Source: Halalkalibacter okhensis
Lineage (GTDB): Bacteria; Bacillota; Bacilli; Bacillales; Bacillaceae_D
DNA: 64,000 nt
Reading direction: 5' to 3'
Assembly: GCF_000787375.1 (NCBI RefSeq)
Contig: NZ_JRJU01000012.1
Coordinates: 60,337 to 124,336, forward strand
The notes beneath the pieces are model-generated. The model did not search any database, was not told where the DNA came from, and saw only the letters and a list, made by a program, of their open reading frames with translations. Within the stretch, counting starts at the first letter, position 1; the number at the start of each line of letters is the position of its first letter. Position numbers and translations under genes: made by a program. Of this stretch, positions 17,782 through 25,770 are shown one piece after another.

Positions 17782-18611
17782 AACTCTCTGTTTGTACCAT
17801 TTCTTTTCGTCATCACCTTCACTCAATTGATCAAATTGCTCATTGGGCAAGCACTCATCATTTTCAAGGAATTGAACTATGGGGAATACACGCCAAAAAT
17901 CTTGCTGATGACCCAAAGTATGGAGAGAACTGGTTGAATTCTTATGAGTTGCAGACAAGTATGATTAGTGACTATCTTCCACTAGAAGGGTCCGTATCAC
18001 AGATGATGACTGAAACGATGAATATGTCTAAACTTGCCAAACACTGGGGAACAAAGAAGGTACGTACGTTTGTAGGAAAGATAGGAAGCCAGGAAATAAG
18101 TCTAACAAAACGAAAGGAGCTTGTTGATAGACTGCGAATGATATGTGATTTCTTTGAATCTGAAGGTCAGTTGGTTCTTGTCGAAACCCACCCAAACACC
18201 TTAACGGATAACCTCGCTTCTACTATTCAACTACTAGAAGAAACCAATCATCCAGCTCTACGAATCAATTTTGATGTTCTTCATATGTGGGAGTCAGGGG
18301 TATGTCCCATTGAAGCCATTAGAAGGCTGTCTCCGTTTGTTTCTCATTTTCATTTTAAAAACATTTCCTCGCGTGAGCACTTAAATGTGTTTGCACCAGA
18401 AAATGTTTATGCCGCAGCTGGGACTAGGAAGGGAATGACCCCGTTATTTACGGGTGCTGTTAATTATCAAGACTTCCTCGATGAAATCATTCCGAAAATG
18501 GAAGTAGAAGCATCGTTGGAATGGTTTGGACCTCATGTATGGGATGTATTAGGAAATGATAGTCTAGAACTTAGAAAAAGGATGAATGAAGAGCATGTAT
18601 TAAGAACATAA
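17778..18611 (+). CDS. asbF: 3-dehydroshikimate dehydratase AsbF
   Basis: This 277-residue TIM-barrel enzyme of the xylose-isomerase-like superfamily converts 3-dehydroshikimate from the aromatic pathway to 3,4-dihydroxybenzoate. The metal site expected for AsbF is visible: Glu in LVETHPN, Asp in NFDVLHMW, His in SHFHFKN, and Glu in EASLEWFGP. The start overlaps asbE by four bases (ATGA). It is the last gene of the operon and is followed by a strong hairpin. Its presence shows that the catechol is made locally and is of the 3,4- type, the hallmark of petrobactin as opposed to bacillibactin. Confidence 0.93.
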   Translation: MKLSVCTISFRHHLHSIDQIAHWASTHHFQGIELWGIHAKNLADDPKYGENWLNSYELQTSMISDYLPLEGSVSQMMTETMNMSKLAKHWGTKKVRTFVGKIGSQEISLTKRKELVDRLRMICDFFESEGQLVLVETHPNTLTDNLASTIQLLEETNHPALRINFDVLHMWESGVCPIEAIRRLSPFVSHFHFKNISSREHLNVFAPENVYAAAGTRKGMTPLFTGAVNYQDFLDEIIPKMEVEASLEWFGPHVWDVLGNDSLELRKRMNEEHVLRT

Positions 18612-18627
18612 TCATTTGAATTGCTTT

Positions 18628-18672
18628 GGGTTCCCAAAAAGGTCAAATACGGACCTTTTGGGAACCCTCTTT
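18628..18672. terminator. strong bidirectional terminator after asb operon
   Basis: A 16-bp near-perfect stem (GGGTTCCCAAAA-GGTC / GACC-TTTTGGGAACCC) ends the asb operon. The T-rich sequence after it makes it effective, and it lies between convergent units. Confidence 0.8.
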
Positions 18673-18674
18673 AA

Positions 18675-19319
18675 TTATAACGGTAAATCTCTCTTACAAA
18701 AAATAATAATACTTAATGCGTAAAGAAGTCCCCCTACTAATCCTAAGCTCATAATGACTAATGGAGTATTCATCGTACCATTCACGATTTCTAAAGGTTG
18801 GAAGACGCTGAATAAGGTAAAGTACTTTAACCAGTCAACATTTGCGGATGAATTTACAATGATATTTAAAACATAAAAGATAAGTGTTAATCCACCTGAT
18901 GCTGCCAATGCCCACTTTGTTTCATTAAACAAAGATGAAAATAAGAACGCATAACCACCAATGACAAAAAATATGAAAAAGGCAAGAACATTAATTTGCA
19001 AGAACGTAGAAATTTGAAGTTCAATATCGCTTACTATTACACTAATTCCAAAGAGTCCTGTTACAGTCGTTAGCGCTGAGATGAAAAATAAACTAAGTAC
19101 AAGCACAACTGCTTGAGTAGTTGCTACTTTTTTCCTAGCAACTGGTGTCGTTAATAAGTAAGCCATGGAACCACGGTCTACTAATGTTACTAGAAGCTGG
19201 TTTGCAACGATAAGACAGTAGATAACCATAAAAATCAGAAAGGAAGCGTTATAAAATCCTGTTGAAAGAAAGCCTTCAATCGTTTGTGTGCCAAGCTCCA
19301 TGCCAAAAATTTCGCGCAT
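18675..19319 (-). pseudogene. ABC-2 type transporter permease, 5'-truncated
   Basis: The open frame gives 214 residues with five to six membrane helices of an ABC-2 permease. It starts inside the domain (MELGTQTIEGFLSTGFYN), whereas intact relatives carry a further N-terminal helix and loop of roughly 50-80 residues. No ATP-binding partner is nearby. The truncated 5' end abuts, head to head, a truncated permease of a different ABC-2 type on the other strand, which marks a rearrangement point at about 19320. The apparent start has no clear ribosome site. I regard it as a remnant, though a short functional protein cannot be excluded. Confidence 0.65.
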
Positions 19320-19625
19320 TCCTGGTTTTCCGTTGTATTAGGCTTACTCGCAAAAAATGCAGAATCAGCTAGTGCATTTACGTTTTTTATCTTATTTTTA
19401 CCTTATGTGAGCAGTGCTTTTGTGCCAACTGAAACCATGCCAACATGGCTCCATGCCTTTGCGGACAATCAACCAATGACGCCATTAATTGAAACCTTAC
19501 GTGGGCTTCTTATTAATACCCCTATTGAAAACAATGGCTGGCTATCTATTATATGGTTTGGGGGATTGCTCATTCTATCTGTGCTAATGGCCTCGATAAT
19601 CTTTAATTACAGAAAAAAGAATTGA
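19320..19625 (+). pseudogene. DrrB-like ABC-2 permease, C-terminal fragment
   Basis: About 100 residues of the C-terminus of a daunorubicin-resistance-type (DrrB/YadH-like) permease are recognisable: VVLGLLAKNAESA, then SSAFVPTETMPTWLHAFADNQP in two pieces, then the last helix and a basic tail. The frame stays open back to 19284, but residues before about 19320 have no resemblance to the family and lie antisense to the other permease remnant. The first two thirds of the gene and any ATPase are missing. A strong terminator still follows at 19634, as expected for the 3' end of a former operon. Confidence 0.75.
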
Positions 19626-19633
19626 TAGTAAAA

Positions 19634-19671
19634 GGGGTGCTCAAAAGGTCAATAACCTTAGAGCACCCCTA
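19634..19671. terminator. rho-independent terminator
   Basis: The stem GGGGTGCTC / GAGCACCCC with an inner GGT/ACC pairing is flanked by A- and T-rich runs. It separates the permease fragment from the convergent symporter gene. Confidence 0.75.
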
Positions 19672-19700
19672 AAAACAACAATAACTAAATCGCTTCCATT

Positions 19701-21077
19701 TTAAGCTGCACGCTCTCTCAATGCTTCGCGGATTTTTGCTAGTTTTTGATCGTCAATATTATAGAAGTTAATATTAACCATGGCTAGAGCCAAGACAATA
19801 GCTGGTATTAAAGCGGTACCAATTAAGATACCAAATAAAGCTTGTGATGATTGTGCTTGGTTTGCTACAAAGCCAAATTGTGCTAGAACAAGACCTGGAA
19901 TTGCTCCTCCTAACGCCATTCCGCATTTAAAGAAGAAGCCTATGAGGGAGTAAATGAGCCCACTTAATCTCTTGCCTGTTACATATTCTCCGTATTCAAT
20001 TGTTTCAGGAATGAGTGCCCACATAAATGCTCCAGCTGTTAATGTTCCGATCGCTGTCACAACTCGTGATAGTAAAATCAATTCAATCATCGTTGGGGGA
20101 ATCAATAATAGCGAAAGCGTCCCCACAATACTTAGTATAAGAGAGATATTAAGCAAGGCTTTCTTTCCGATTTTTCGATTGAGCCATGGAATGAGTGGAA
20201 TACATAGAAAAGCAGGTAAAGAGCCTAACAATGCATACAGCCCAACAAGATCTTCTCTTCCAAGGTTATACGTTACATAATAAACACCAATCGAGTTACT
20301 GATCGAGTTCACACCGAAAATTAGAACAAAGAAAATACTTAAGACGACGAGTGGACGATTTTTTCCAAATTGCTCAAAGATATCGGTGAACTTAATTTTG
20401 GCATCATTGTTTACTGGTTTCACTCGTTCCTTTGTACTGAAAAAGCAAAACAGAAGTAGTAATGCACCAACAAGTCCAATAATACCCATGGTTAATTGCC
20501 AACTTCTTGTAGGACTCGCTATCTCACCAAAGTAGTTTGATAGAAATGGGACAAAGTAGGCGACAATTACACCACCAAGATTGGCAAAAATCATTCGTAC
20601 CGATGTTAAGCTAACGATTTCATTACTATTTTTTGTTAGTGCCGGAGTTAAGGCTGCATATGGGACATTCACAAAAGTGTAAACAATCGATAGTCCGATA
20701 TAGGTAACATACGCATAAATTAACTTTCCACCTTCTGTAAAATCAGGTGTGGTAAAACAAAGAAAGGCTAAGCCGGCAAACGGAATGGCCCAAAACAATA
20801 GATAGGGTCTAAATCGGCCAAACCTTGTGTTGGTCCTGTCAACTAATGATCCTACTAATGGATCACTAATCGCATCAATTAAGCGGACGACAAGAAACAT
20901 CGTTGCAGCAGCTCCAGGAGAGATGCCGTAAATATTTGTGTAGAAGAAAAGCAAGTAAATAGAAGTTGTTTGGTAAATTAAATTACTAGCTAAATCACCT
21001 GATGCATACCCAATCTTTTCTCTCATTCCCAATTTGGAATTTTCCTGTAAAGAGGGCTGCGGTTGAACACTTCGCAT
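19701..21077 (-). CDS. GPH-family sugar:cation symporter (MelB-like)
   Basis: This 458-residue transporter has twelve helices of the glycoside-pentoside-hexuronide:cation family. The N-terminal GYASGDLASNLIYQ, the RLIDAISDPLVGSLVDR stretch with its cation-site Asp residues, and the TRFGRFRPYLLF motif after helix 2 are typical of MelB/XynP/UidB-like proteins. The family imports sugars or glycosides with Na+ or H+. No glycosidase or kinase is adjacent, so the substrate is open. The start at 21077 is nine bases after AAGGAG; an ATG at 21086 sits directly on the ribosome site. A Fur-like box lies about 100 bases upstream, which is odd for a sugar carrier. Confidence 0.8.
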   Translation of the reverse strand: MRSVQPQPSLQENSKLGMREKIGYASGDLASNLIYQTTSIYLLFFYTNIYGISPGAAATMFLVVRLIDAISDPLVGSLVDRTNTRFGRFRPYLLFWAIPFAGLAFLCFTTPDFTEGGKLIYAYVTYIGLSIVYTFVNVPYAALTPALTKNSNEIVSLTSVRMIFANLGGVIVAYFVPFLSNYFGEIASPTRSWQLTMGIIGLVGALLLLFCFFSTKERVKPVNNDAKIKFTDIFEQFGKNRPLVVLSIFFVLIFGVNSISNSIGVYYVTYNLGREDLVGLYALLGSLPAFLCIPLIPWLNRKIGKKALLNISLILSIVGTLSLLLIPPTMIELILLSRVVTAIGTLTAGAFMWALIPETIEYGEYVTGKRLSGLIYSLIGFFFKCGMALGGAIPGLVLAQFGFVANQAQSSQALFGILIGTALIPAIVLALAMVNINFYNIDDQKLAKIREALRERAA

Positions 21078-21179
21078 ATGAGTCATCTCCTTGTTTTCAT
21101 AGAATCACCTGATTCATGAAATGATATGGTTTTACAATTTTTAATAAAGGGCTTACAAAAAAGGTAGTATTTATCGTAT

Positions 21180-21198
21180 GAAAATTATAATTATTCTC
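21180..21198. promoter_or_regulatory. Fur-like box upstream of GPH symporter
   Basis: GAAAATTATAATTATTCTC matches 15 of 19 positions of the Fur consensus, the same score as several boxes in front of clear iron genes here. It is AT-rich sequence, so a chance match is more likely than for the others. Confidence 0.5.
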
Positions 21199-21226
21199 AA
21201 AAAGTGTTAAAGCGCATACAACTTAG

Positions 21227-21247
21227 TTAGTTCATTCAATGAACTAA
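21227..21247. promoter_or_regulatory. 21-bp perfect palindrome in symporter/radical SAM intergenic region
   Basis: TTAGTTCATT-C-AATGAACTAA is a perfect inverted repeat about 150 bases upstream of the symporter start, with extra ACTTAG/CTAAGT similarity outside. It could be an operator or a weak hairpin. The rest of 21087-21577 shows a shorter palindrome, GAATCACCTGATTC at 21102-21115, just upstream of the symporter ribosome site, and otherwise nothing recognisable. Confidence 0.4.
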
Positions 21248-21577
21248 GTTTATGTAAATTAAAATTAACATACATTTCTGCTCCGTGCAACAAATATAAG
21301 GGTAAACGCCTAAAAGTGAGAGTATGATTTTTGAGATTGTTCATTTGACAGAAGGTAGAATTTTCTTGTATATGAAAGAGGAATAGATCCTTGTGGATGC
21401 GAGTGGCTGGAGATCAGGTGGAACGAACATGTGGAGAAAATGTCCTCCATAAAACAACAAAGTATGCGAAAACAGCCTAAAAAAAGTATATTTCCATTCG
21501 TGAGGAATTATGCTCTAATAGTAATAGGAACAATCTGTTCTCCTGTTCTAAGTAGTAATAGAAGTGAGGAATGAAGG

Positions 21578-22456
21578 TTGAAAAAGTTCAAGAAATTTTA
21601 CGTAGAGGTTACAAGTATATGTAATCTTGCCTGTAGCTTTTGTCCCCCAACAGAACGACAGAAGCAGTTTTTATCTGTAGAAGATTTTGCAAAAAGATTG
21701 GACGAAATTAAACCTTACACAGACTACATTTATTTACATGTCAAAGGGGAGCCGTTGCTGCACCCAAAAATAGATCAATTGTTGGATGTGAGTCATGAAA
21801 AAGGATTTAAAGTGAATATCACAACCAATGGAACATTAATAAATAAACGTAAGCACAAACTATTAAATAAACCTGCATTAAGACAGATGAACTTCTCCCT
21901 TCATAGTTTTGATGGCCATGAAGGCTCTGTCGATAAAGAAGGGTATGTAGGCAGTATTCTTTCATTTATTAAAGAGGCGACTAGCCAATCAGACATGATT
22001 GCCTCACTAAGATTATGGAACCTGACACAAGATAACACGACGAACTTAGAAAGACAGCGAAACCGTCAAGTATTAGAAATCATTGAGAAAGAATTTGATT
22101 TAGACTTCAAAATTGAAGAGAAAGTCGTCCCAGGAAGCGGGGTTAAAATTGCCGAGCGAATCTACATTAACCAGGATTATGAGTTTCAGTGGCCTGCCTT
22201 ACATGAGGAAGAAGACGATGGAAAGGGTTTCTGTCATGGTCTCAGGAACCAGGCTGGTATTTTAGCGAATGGAACCGTTATTCCTTGTTGTTTAGATGGA
22301 GAGGGCATCATTAACCTTGGAAATGTTAATACATCTTCTTTCTCAGACATCATCGAGGGCGAAAGGGCAAAAAAGCTAGTCGATGGATTTTCACGTAGGG
22401 TGGCTGTTGAGGAACTTTGTAGGAAATGTGGGTATCGTAAAAGGTTTGGCAAGTAG
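21578..22456 (+). CDS. radical SAM/SPASM domain protein
   Basis: This 292-residue protein has an N-terminal radical SAM domain whose CNLACSFC motif (C-x3-C-x2-C, near residues 16-23) binds the catalytic 4Fe-4S cluster. HVKGEPLLHP matches the usual GGEPL-type SAM-binding loop. The C-terminus has a SPASM-like auxiliary cluster region (PCCLDGEG ... LCRKCGYRKR). Such enzymes modify peptides or proteins or act in maturation, but no precursor peptide or partner gene is visible around it. The start is TTG at 21578, seven bases after GAGGA; no ATG lies nearby in frame. A terminator follows, so it is transcribed alone. Substrate unknown. Confidence 0.8.
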   Translation: MKKFKKFYVEVTSICNLACSFCPPTERQKQFLSVEDFAKRLDEIKPYTDYIYLHVKGEPLLHPKIDQLLDVSHEKGFKVNITTNGTLINKRKHKLLNKPALRQMNFSLHSFDGHEGSVDKEGYVGSILSFIKEATSQSDMIASLRLWNLTQDNTTNLERQRNRQVLEIIEKEFDLDFKIEEKVVPGSGVKIAERIYINQDYEFQWPALHEEEDDGKGFCHGLRNQAGILANGTVIPCCLDGEGIINLGNVNTSSFSDIIEGERAKKLVDGFSRRVAVEELCRKCGYRKRFGK

Positions 22457-22482
22457 GAAAGAATCGTTTAAATGCTAGGGAA

Positions 22483-22530
22483 GAGTTGTCTCAAGAAGGA
22501 ATCATTCTATTGGAGACACCTCTTTTTTTT
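22483..22530 (+). terminator. rho-independent terminator
   Basis: The stem GAGTTGTCTC / GAGACACCTC with a 20-base loop is followed by eight T residues, directly after the radical SAM gene. Confidence 0.7.
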
Positions 22531-22650
22531 GAGCGCTCCATAAATACAATGATTAAAATTGGACATTAGTAAAGGTTACATTTACAGGTTAAAATGATAA
22601 GTAAGGTATAATAATGGTATTACTGTGAACGATACAGGAGGAGTTTGCTA

Positions 22651-23589
22651 GTGAGAAGCATTACAGTGGAGGACCTCGCTAAGAAATTTTCGTTAAAAGT
22701 ATTAGCTGGTGAAGATCAACTGCAACAAACAATTACGCAATCGCATGTGCACCGGCCAGGTCTGGAGTTTGTTGGTCATTTTGATTTTTTTCCAACCGAA
22801 CGAGTCCAAATATTAGGTAGAAAAGAAATTAACTATTTGCATAAGTTAAGCAAAGACGAACGGAAAATTAGGATCGGGAATATTGTTCATTATCATCCAC
22901 CGTGTTTTATAGTGACAGCTGGTGAAGAAGGTCTTACATACTTAACTCATTATTGCAAAGAAGAGGGCATTCCTCTCTTAGTAACAGATAGAGTAGAAAC
23001 AACATCTGAATTTATCATTATGCTTGATGCATACTTGTTGAAAAATTTAGCACCACAAATCTCTGTTCACGGTGTTTGTCTTAATGTGTTTGGGGTTGGG
23101 ATTCTGCTAAGAGGTCATTCAGGAATCGGAAAAAGTGAAATTGCCCACACGTTAATTGGCCGAGGCCATCGTCTTGTTGCCGATGATGTCGTTGTATTAA
23201 AGAAGCTTAGCCCACGAACACTTTTAGGAACTCATGATGAAAAAACAAAGGAGTTTTTGGCTCTTCGTAGCATTGGTTTGTTAAATGTCGTGAGGATGTA
23301 TGGGCGAAAGGTTTTCCAAGATGAAACCAGGATCTCCCTTGATATTCATTTAACGAAATGGCAAAAGGACTCATTAAATAATGAATTGGAACATGATGCC
23401 GCGTTTACAGATTATATGGGAGTGAAGGTGCCTTCCATTGAAATTCAGCTCCAACCAGGGCGTGATGTAGCGGGGCTCATTGAAGCTGCTGCAAACAATT
23501 GGTATTTAAGACAGCAAGGCTATAGTGCTGCAGAGGAGTTTATGAGTAGAATTGAAGCCGACTTGACCGAAGCACGAAAGGATCAATAG
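22651..23589 (+). CDS. HPr kinase/phosphorylase-like protein, divergent
   Basis: This 312-residue protein has both HprK halves. The N-terminal domain contains RPGLEFVGHFDFFP and the ERVQILG motif. The kinase domain has His140 in VHGV, a P-loop GHSGIGKSE at 155-163, and the catalytic pair D178-D179 in RLVADD. HprK phosphorylates Ser46 of HPr and controls catabolite repression. Unlike usual HprK, the Mg-binding segment reads FLALRSIG where the conserved form is LLEIRGLG, so a conserved Glu is Ala204. The late RPGRN motif is QPGRD. The usual neighbour lgt is absent. It may be a second, specialised or altered copy. GTG 22651 follows AGGAGGAG. Confidence 0.75.
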   Translation: MRSITVEDLAKKFSLKVLAGEDQLQQTITQSHVHRPGLEFVGHFDFFPTERVQILGRKEINYLHKLSKDERKIRIGNIVHYHPPCFIVTAGEEGLTYLTHYCKEEGIPLLVTDRVETTSEFIIMLDAYLLKNLAPQISVHGVCLNVFGVGILLRGHSGIGKSEIAHTLIGRGHRLVADDVVVLKKLSPRTLLGTHDEKTKEFLALRSIGLLNVVRMYGRKVFQDETRISLDIHLTKWQKDSLNNELEHDAAFTDYMGVKVPSIEIQLQPGRDVAGLIEAAANNWYLRQQGYSAAEEFMSRIEADLTEARKDQ

Positions 23590-23597
23590 GAAATGAG

Positions 23598-23633
23598 AAG
23601 CCTGTTATGAGAACCGACTCATAACAGGCTTTG
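23598..23633. terminator. bidirectional terminator
   Basis: A perfect 14-bp stem AAGCCTGTTATGAG / CTCATAACAGGCTT lies between convergent hprK-like gene and fhu operon. Confidence 0.8.
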
Positions 23634-23640
23634 CACATGG

Positions 23641-24651
23641 CTAAGATTTTTTTAATAATAAATACATAAAATAAGGTGCTCCGATTAATGCGACCATAAT
23701 CCCTGTTGGAATTCCATCAGGGTCAACTAAATTACGCCCGATCGTATCGGCTAGAACTAAGAGCCACCCTCCCATTAGGACGGCTATCGGGAGAAACAGT
23801 TGATTTCTTGGTCCGACTAAAGACTTCGCGATATGTGGTGCCATAAGCCCAATAAAGGCAATCCCACCTGTAACTGATACAGCTGATGCAGCAAGCGCTA
23901 CGGCAGCTAAAAGTAGGGTGATACGCTCCTTTTCAATCGCAATTCCGACCCCAATAGCAACGGATTCACTTAGTCCAAGAATGTTTAAGCGGTTTGCTTT
24001 GTACAAAGCAAAAGGAATCAGCAAGATTAACCAAGGTAAAATAGCAAGAATAAATGGCCAATCAGAACCCCAAATGTTGCCTGCTAACCATTTAGCGATA
24101 AAATCGACTTGGAAATGATCGACGGATGAAAAGAGAAGAATCATTACCCCCGATAGTGCCAATGAAAATCCAACCCCTGTTAGAACTAAACGAATGGGCT
24201 CAAGCCCGCTCTTTTTGCTATAAGAAAACAAATAAATAGCAATTGCTGTACATAATGCAGCTACAAAAGCTGCAACAGGAAGGAGGTAGACAAAGAGTCC
24301 TTCCTTAATGGGGAAAAATAAATAAAAGACAGCAACCCCTACACCCGCTCCTGCATTAATCCCGATAATGCCTGGGTCTGCTAAGTCGTTACGAGTAATC
24401 CCTTGTAAAATCGCTCCTGACAAGGCAAGAGCCATACCGGCTAATAATGTCACAATAATTCGAGGCAGTCGAACAGAAAATAACACGAATTCCTCTTTAA
24501 AGCTTCCTTGGCCAAGAATGGTTGGGATCATTCGGTCAAAAGTGAGAGAGGAGTGGCCAACTCCAAGACTAACCGTAATGGTGATAATCATTAACGTTGC
24601 TAATACCAATAGGATGACTTTTTGTTTTTTCAAAAGTGAGGGATGAATCAT
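23641..24651 (-). CDS. fhuG: ferric-siderophore ABC permease, FhuG-like
   Basis: This is a 336-residue FecCD-type permease with about ten helices. Landmarks are LPRIIVTLLAGMALALSGA, RNDLADPGIIGINAGAG, and the coupling region GGIAFIGLMAPHIAKSL. It is the fourth gene of a four-gene operon and overlaps the preceding permease by four bases (ATGA at 24648-24651). The two permeases form the channel of a siderophore importer whose ATPase and binding protein are encoded upstream in the same operon. FhuG is proposed because the ATPase and binding protein look like FhuC and FhuD; other hydroxamate importers have the same arrangement. A strong hairpin follows. Confidence 0.8.
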   Translation of the reverse strand: MIHPSLLKKQKVILLVLATLMIITITVSLGVGHSSLTFDRMIPTILGQGSFKEEFVLFSVRLPRIIVTLLAGMALALSGAILQGITRNDLADPGIIGINAGAGVGVAVFYLFFPIKEGLFVYLLPVAAFVAALCTAIAIYLFSYSKKSGLEPIRLVLTGVGFSLALSGVMILLFSSVDHFQVDFIAKWLAGNIWGSDWPFILAILPWLILLIPFALYKANRLNILGLSESVAIGVGIAIEKERITLLLAAVALAASAVSVTGGIAFIGLMAPHIAKSLVGPRNQLFLPIAVLMGGWLLVLADTIGRNLVDPDGIPTGIMVALIGAPYFMYLLLKKS

Positions 24652-25658
24652 GAGAATGCTTTCCCTCCTTTACGAACAATGAAGAGAAAAAATGGCAAGC
24701 CAAGTATTGAAACAATAGCCGCAACAGGTGTTTCATAAGGGGCACTAATCGTTCGCCCGACTAAATCCGCTAAGAGCATGAAGCTAGCCCCAAAAAAGAC
24801 GGATATAGGAATCACATAACGATAATCATTGCCGATAACAGCCCGAACCATATGTGGAATCATTAACCCAATGAATGCCATATTGCCAACAAGAGCAACC
24901 GCTGCACCCGCTAAAATAATCACGATTGCAAATAAGATGCATTTAATTTGCGCGGTTTTTTGACCTAAGCCAACGGCTACTTCTTCACTTAAACTTAAGA
25001 TCGTTACTTGTTTCGATAAAATGATCGCGACGACGAGTCCAAGTAGAATAAAAGGAGCAATCACTTGGAGCTGCCCCCACGTGGTCCCAATTAGTCCCCC
25101 TGATGTCCACATTGATACGTCCTTTGAAATTTTAAAATAAATACCAATCCCTTCTGCGATAGCAGAAAGAAAAGCTGTGACAGCAGCACCTGCTAGGACA
25201 ATTCGAAAAGGGGAGAAGCCACCTTTTTTGGCCATGCCAAGACCAAGTACCATGACCGTACCAATGGCAGCACCGATAAAGCACGCAATCATTAACGAAA
25301 AGTAATTTGCTGTTGGAATGAAAGCTACCGTTATCGCAAGGGCTACGTTTGCTCCTGCTGTTAAACCAAGTAATCCAGGGTCGGCTAATGGATTTCTTGT
25401 GACCCCTTGCATAATTGCCCCAGATACAGCTAATGCTGCCCCTACAACCATCGCTCCGACGGCACGTGGAAAGCGAATTTCACGAAGCATTGTAAGGCTA
25501 TCTCCTGTTTGGGTGGTCGTAAGAGCTAGCCAAACATCCGAAAAAGATGTTTTAGCAGCCCCAAAAACCATTGAAATTACAAATACCGCTAGAAAAAGTA
25601 GGATGACAGCAATGAATTTTACAATAAAAGGTAATGTGTGTTGGTTTTCTATCTTCAT
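24648..25658 (-). CDS. fhuB: ferric-siderophore ABC permease, FhuB-like
   Basis: This is a 336-residue FecCD permease when started at ATG 25658 (MKIENQHTLPF). Motifs FPRAVGAMVVGAALAVSGA, RNPLADPGLLGLTAGAN and GNMAFIGLMIPHMVRAV are as expected. The open frame runs 111 bases further upstream, giving a 37-residue extension that no FecCD protein needs. That stretch contains a short TetR-like sequence, treated separately. The ribosome site is weak (GATGAG about five bases before ATG). It is the third gene of the fhu-type operon, 112 bases after the binding-protein gene, a larger gap than elsewhere in the operon. Confidence 0.8.
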   Translation of the reverse strand: MKIENQHTLPFIVKFIAVILLFLAVFVISMVFGAAKTSFSDVWLALTTTQTGDSLTMLREIRFPRAVGAMVVGAALAVSGAIMQGVTRNPLADPGLLGLTAGANVALAITVAFIPTANYFSLMIACFIGAAIGTVMVLGLGMAKKGGFSPFRIVLAGAAVTAFLSAIAEGIGIYFKISKDVSMWTSGGLIGTTWGQLQVIAPFILLGLVVAIILSKQVTILSLSEEVAVGLGQKTAQIKCILFAIVIILAGAAVALVGNMAFIGLMIPHMVRAVIGNDYRYVIPISVFFGASFMLLADLVGRTISAPYETPVAAIVSILGLPFFLFIVRKGGKAFS

Positions 25659-25770
25659 AATGATCTCATCTTTTCTAGTGAAATAATAATAGAGGTTGCC
25701 TCGTTTCAAGTTCTTTCCTTGGCAATGTTTCATCATGATGCCTCTTGAATGTGAGTCAACCTCCTGCATG

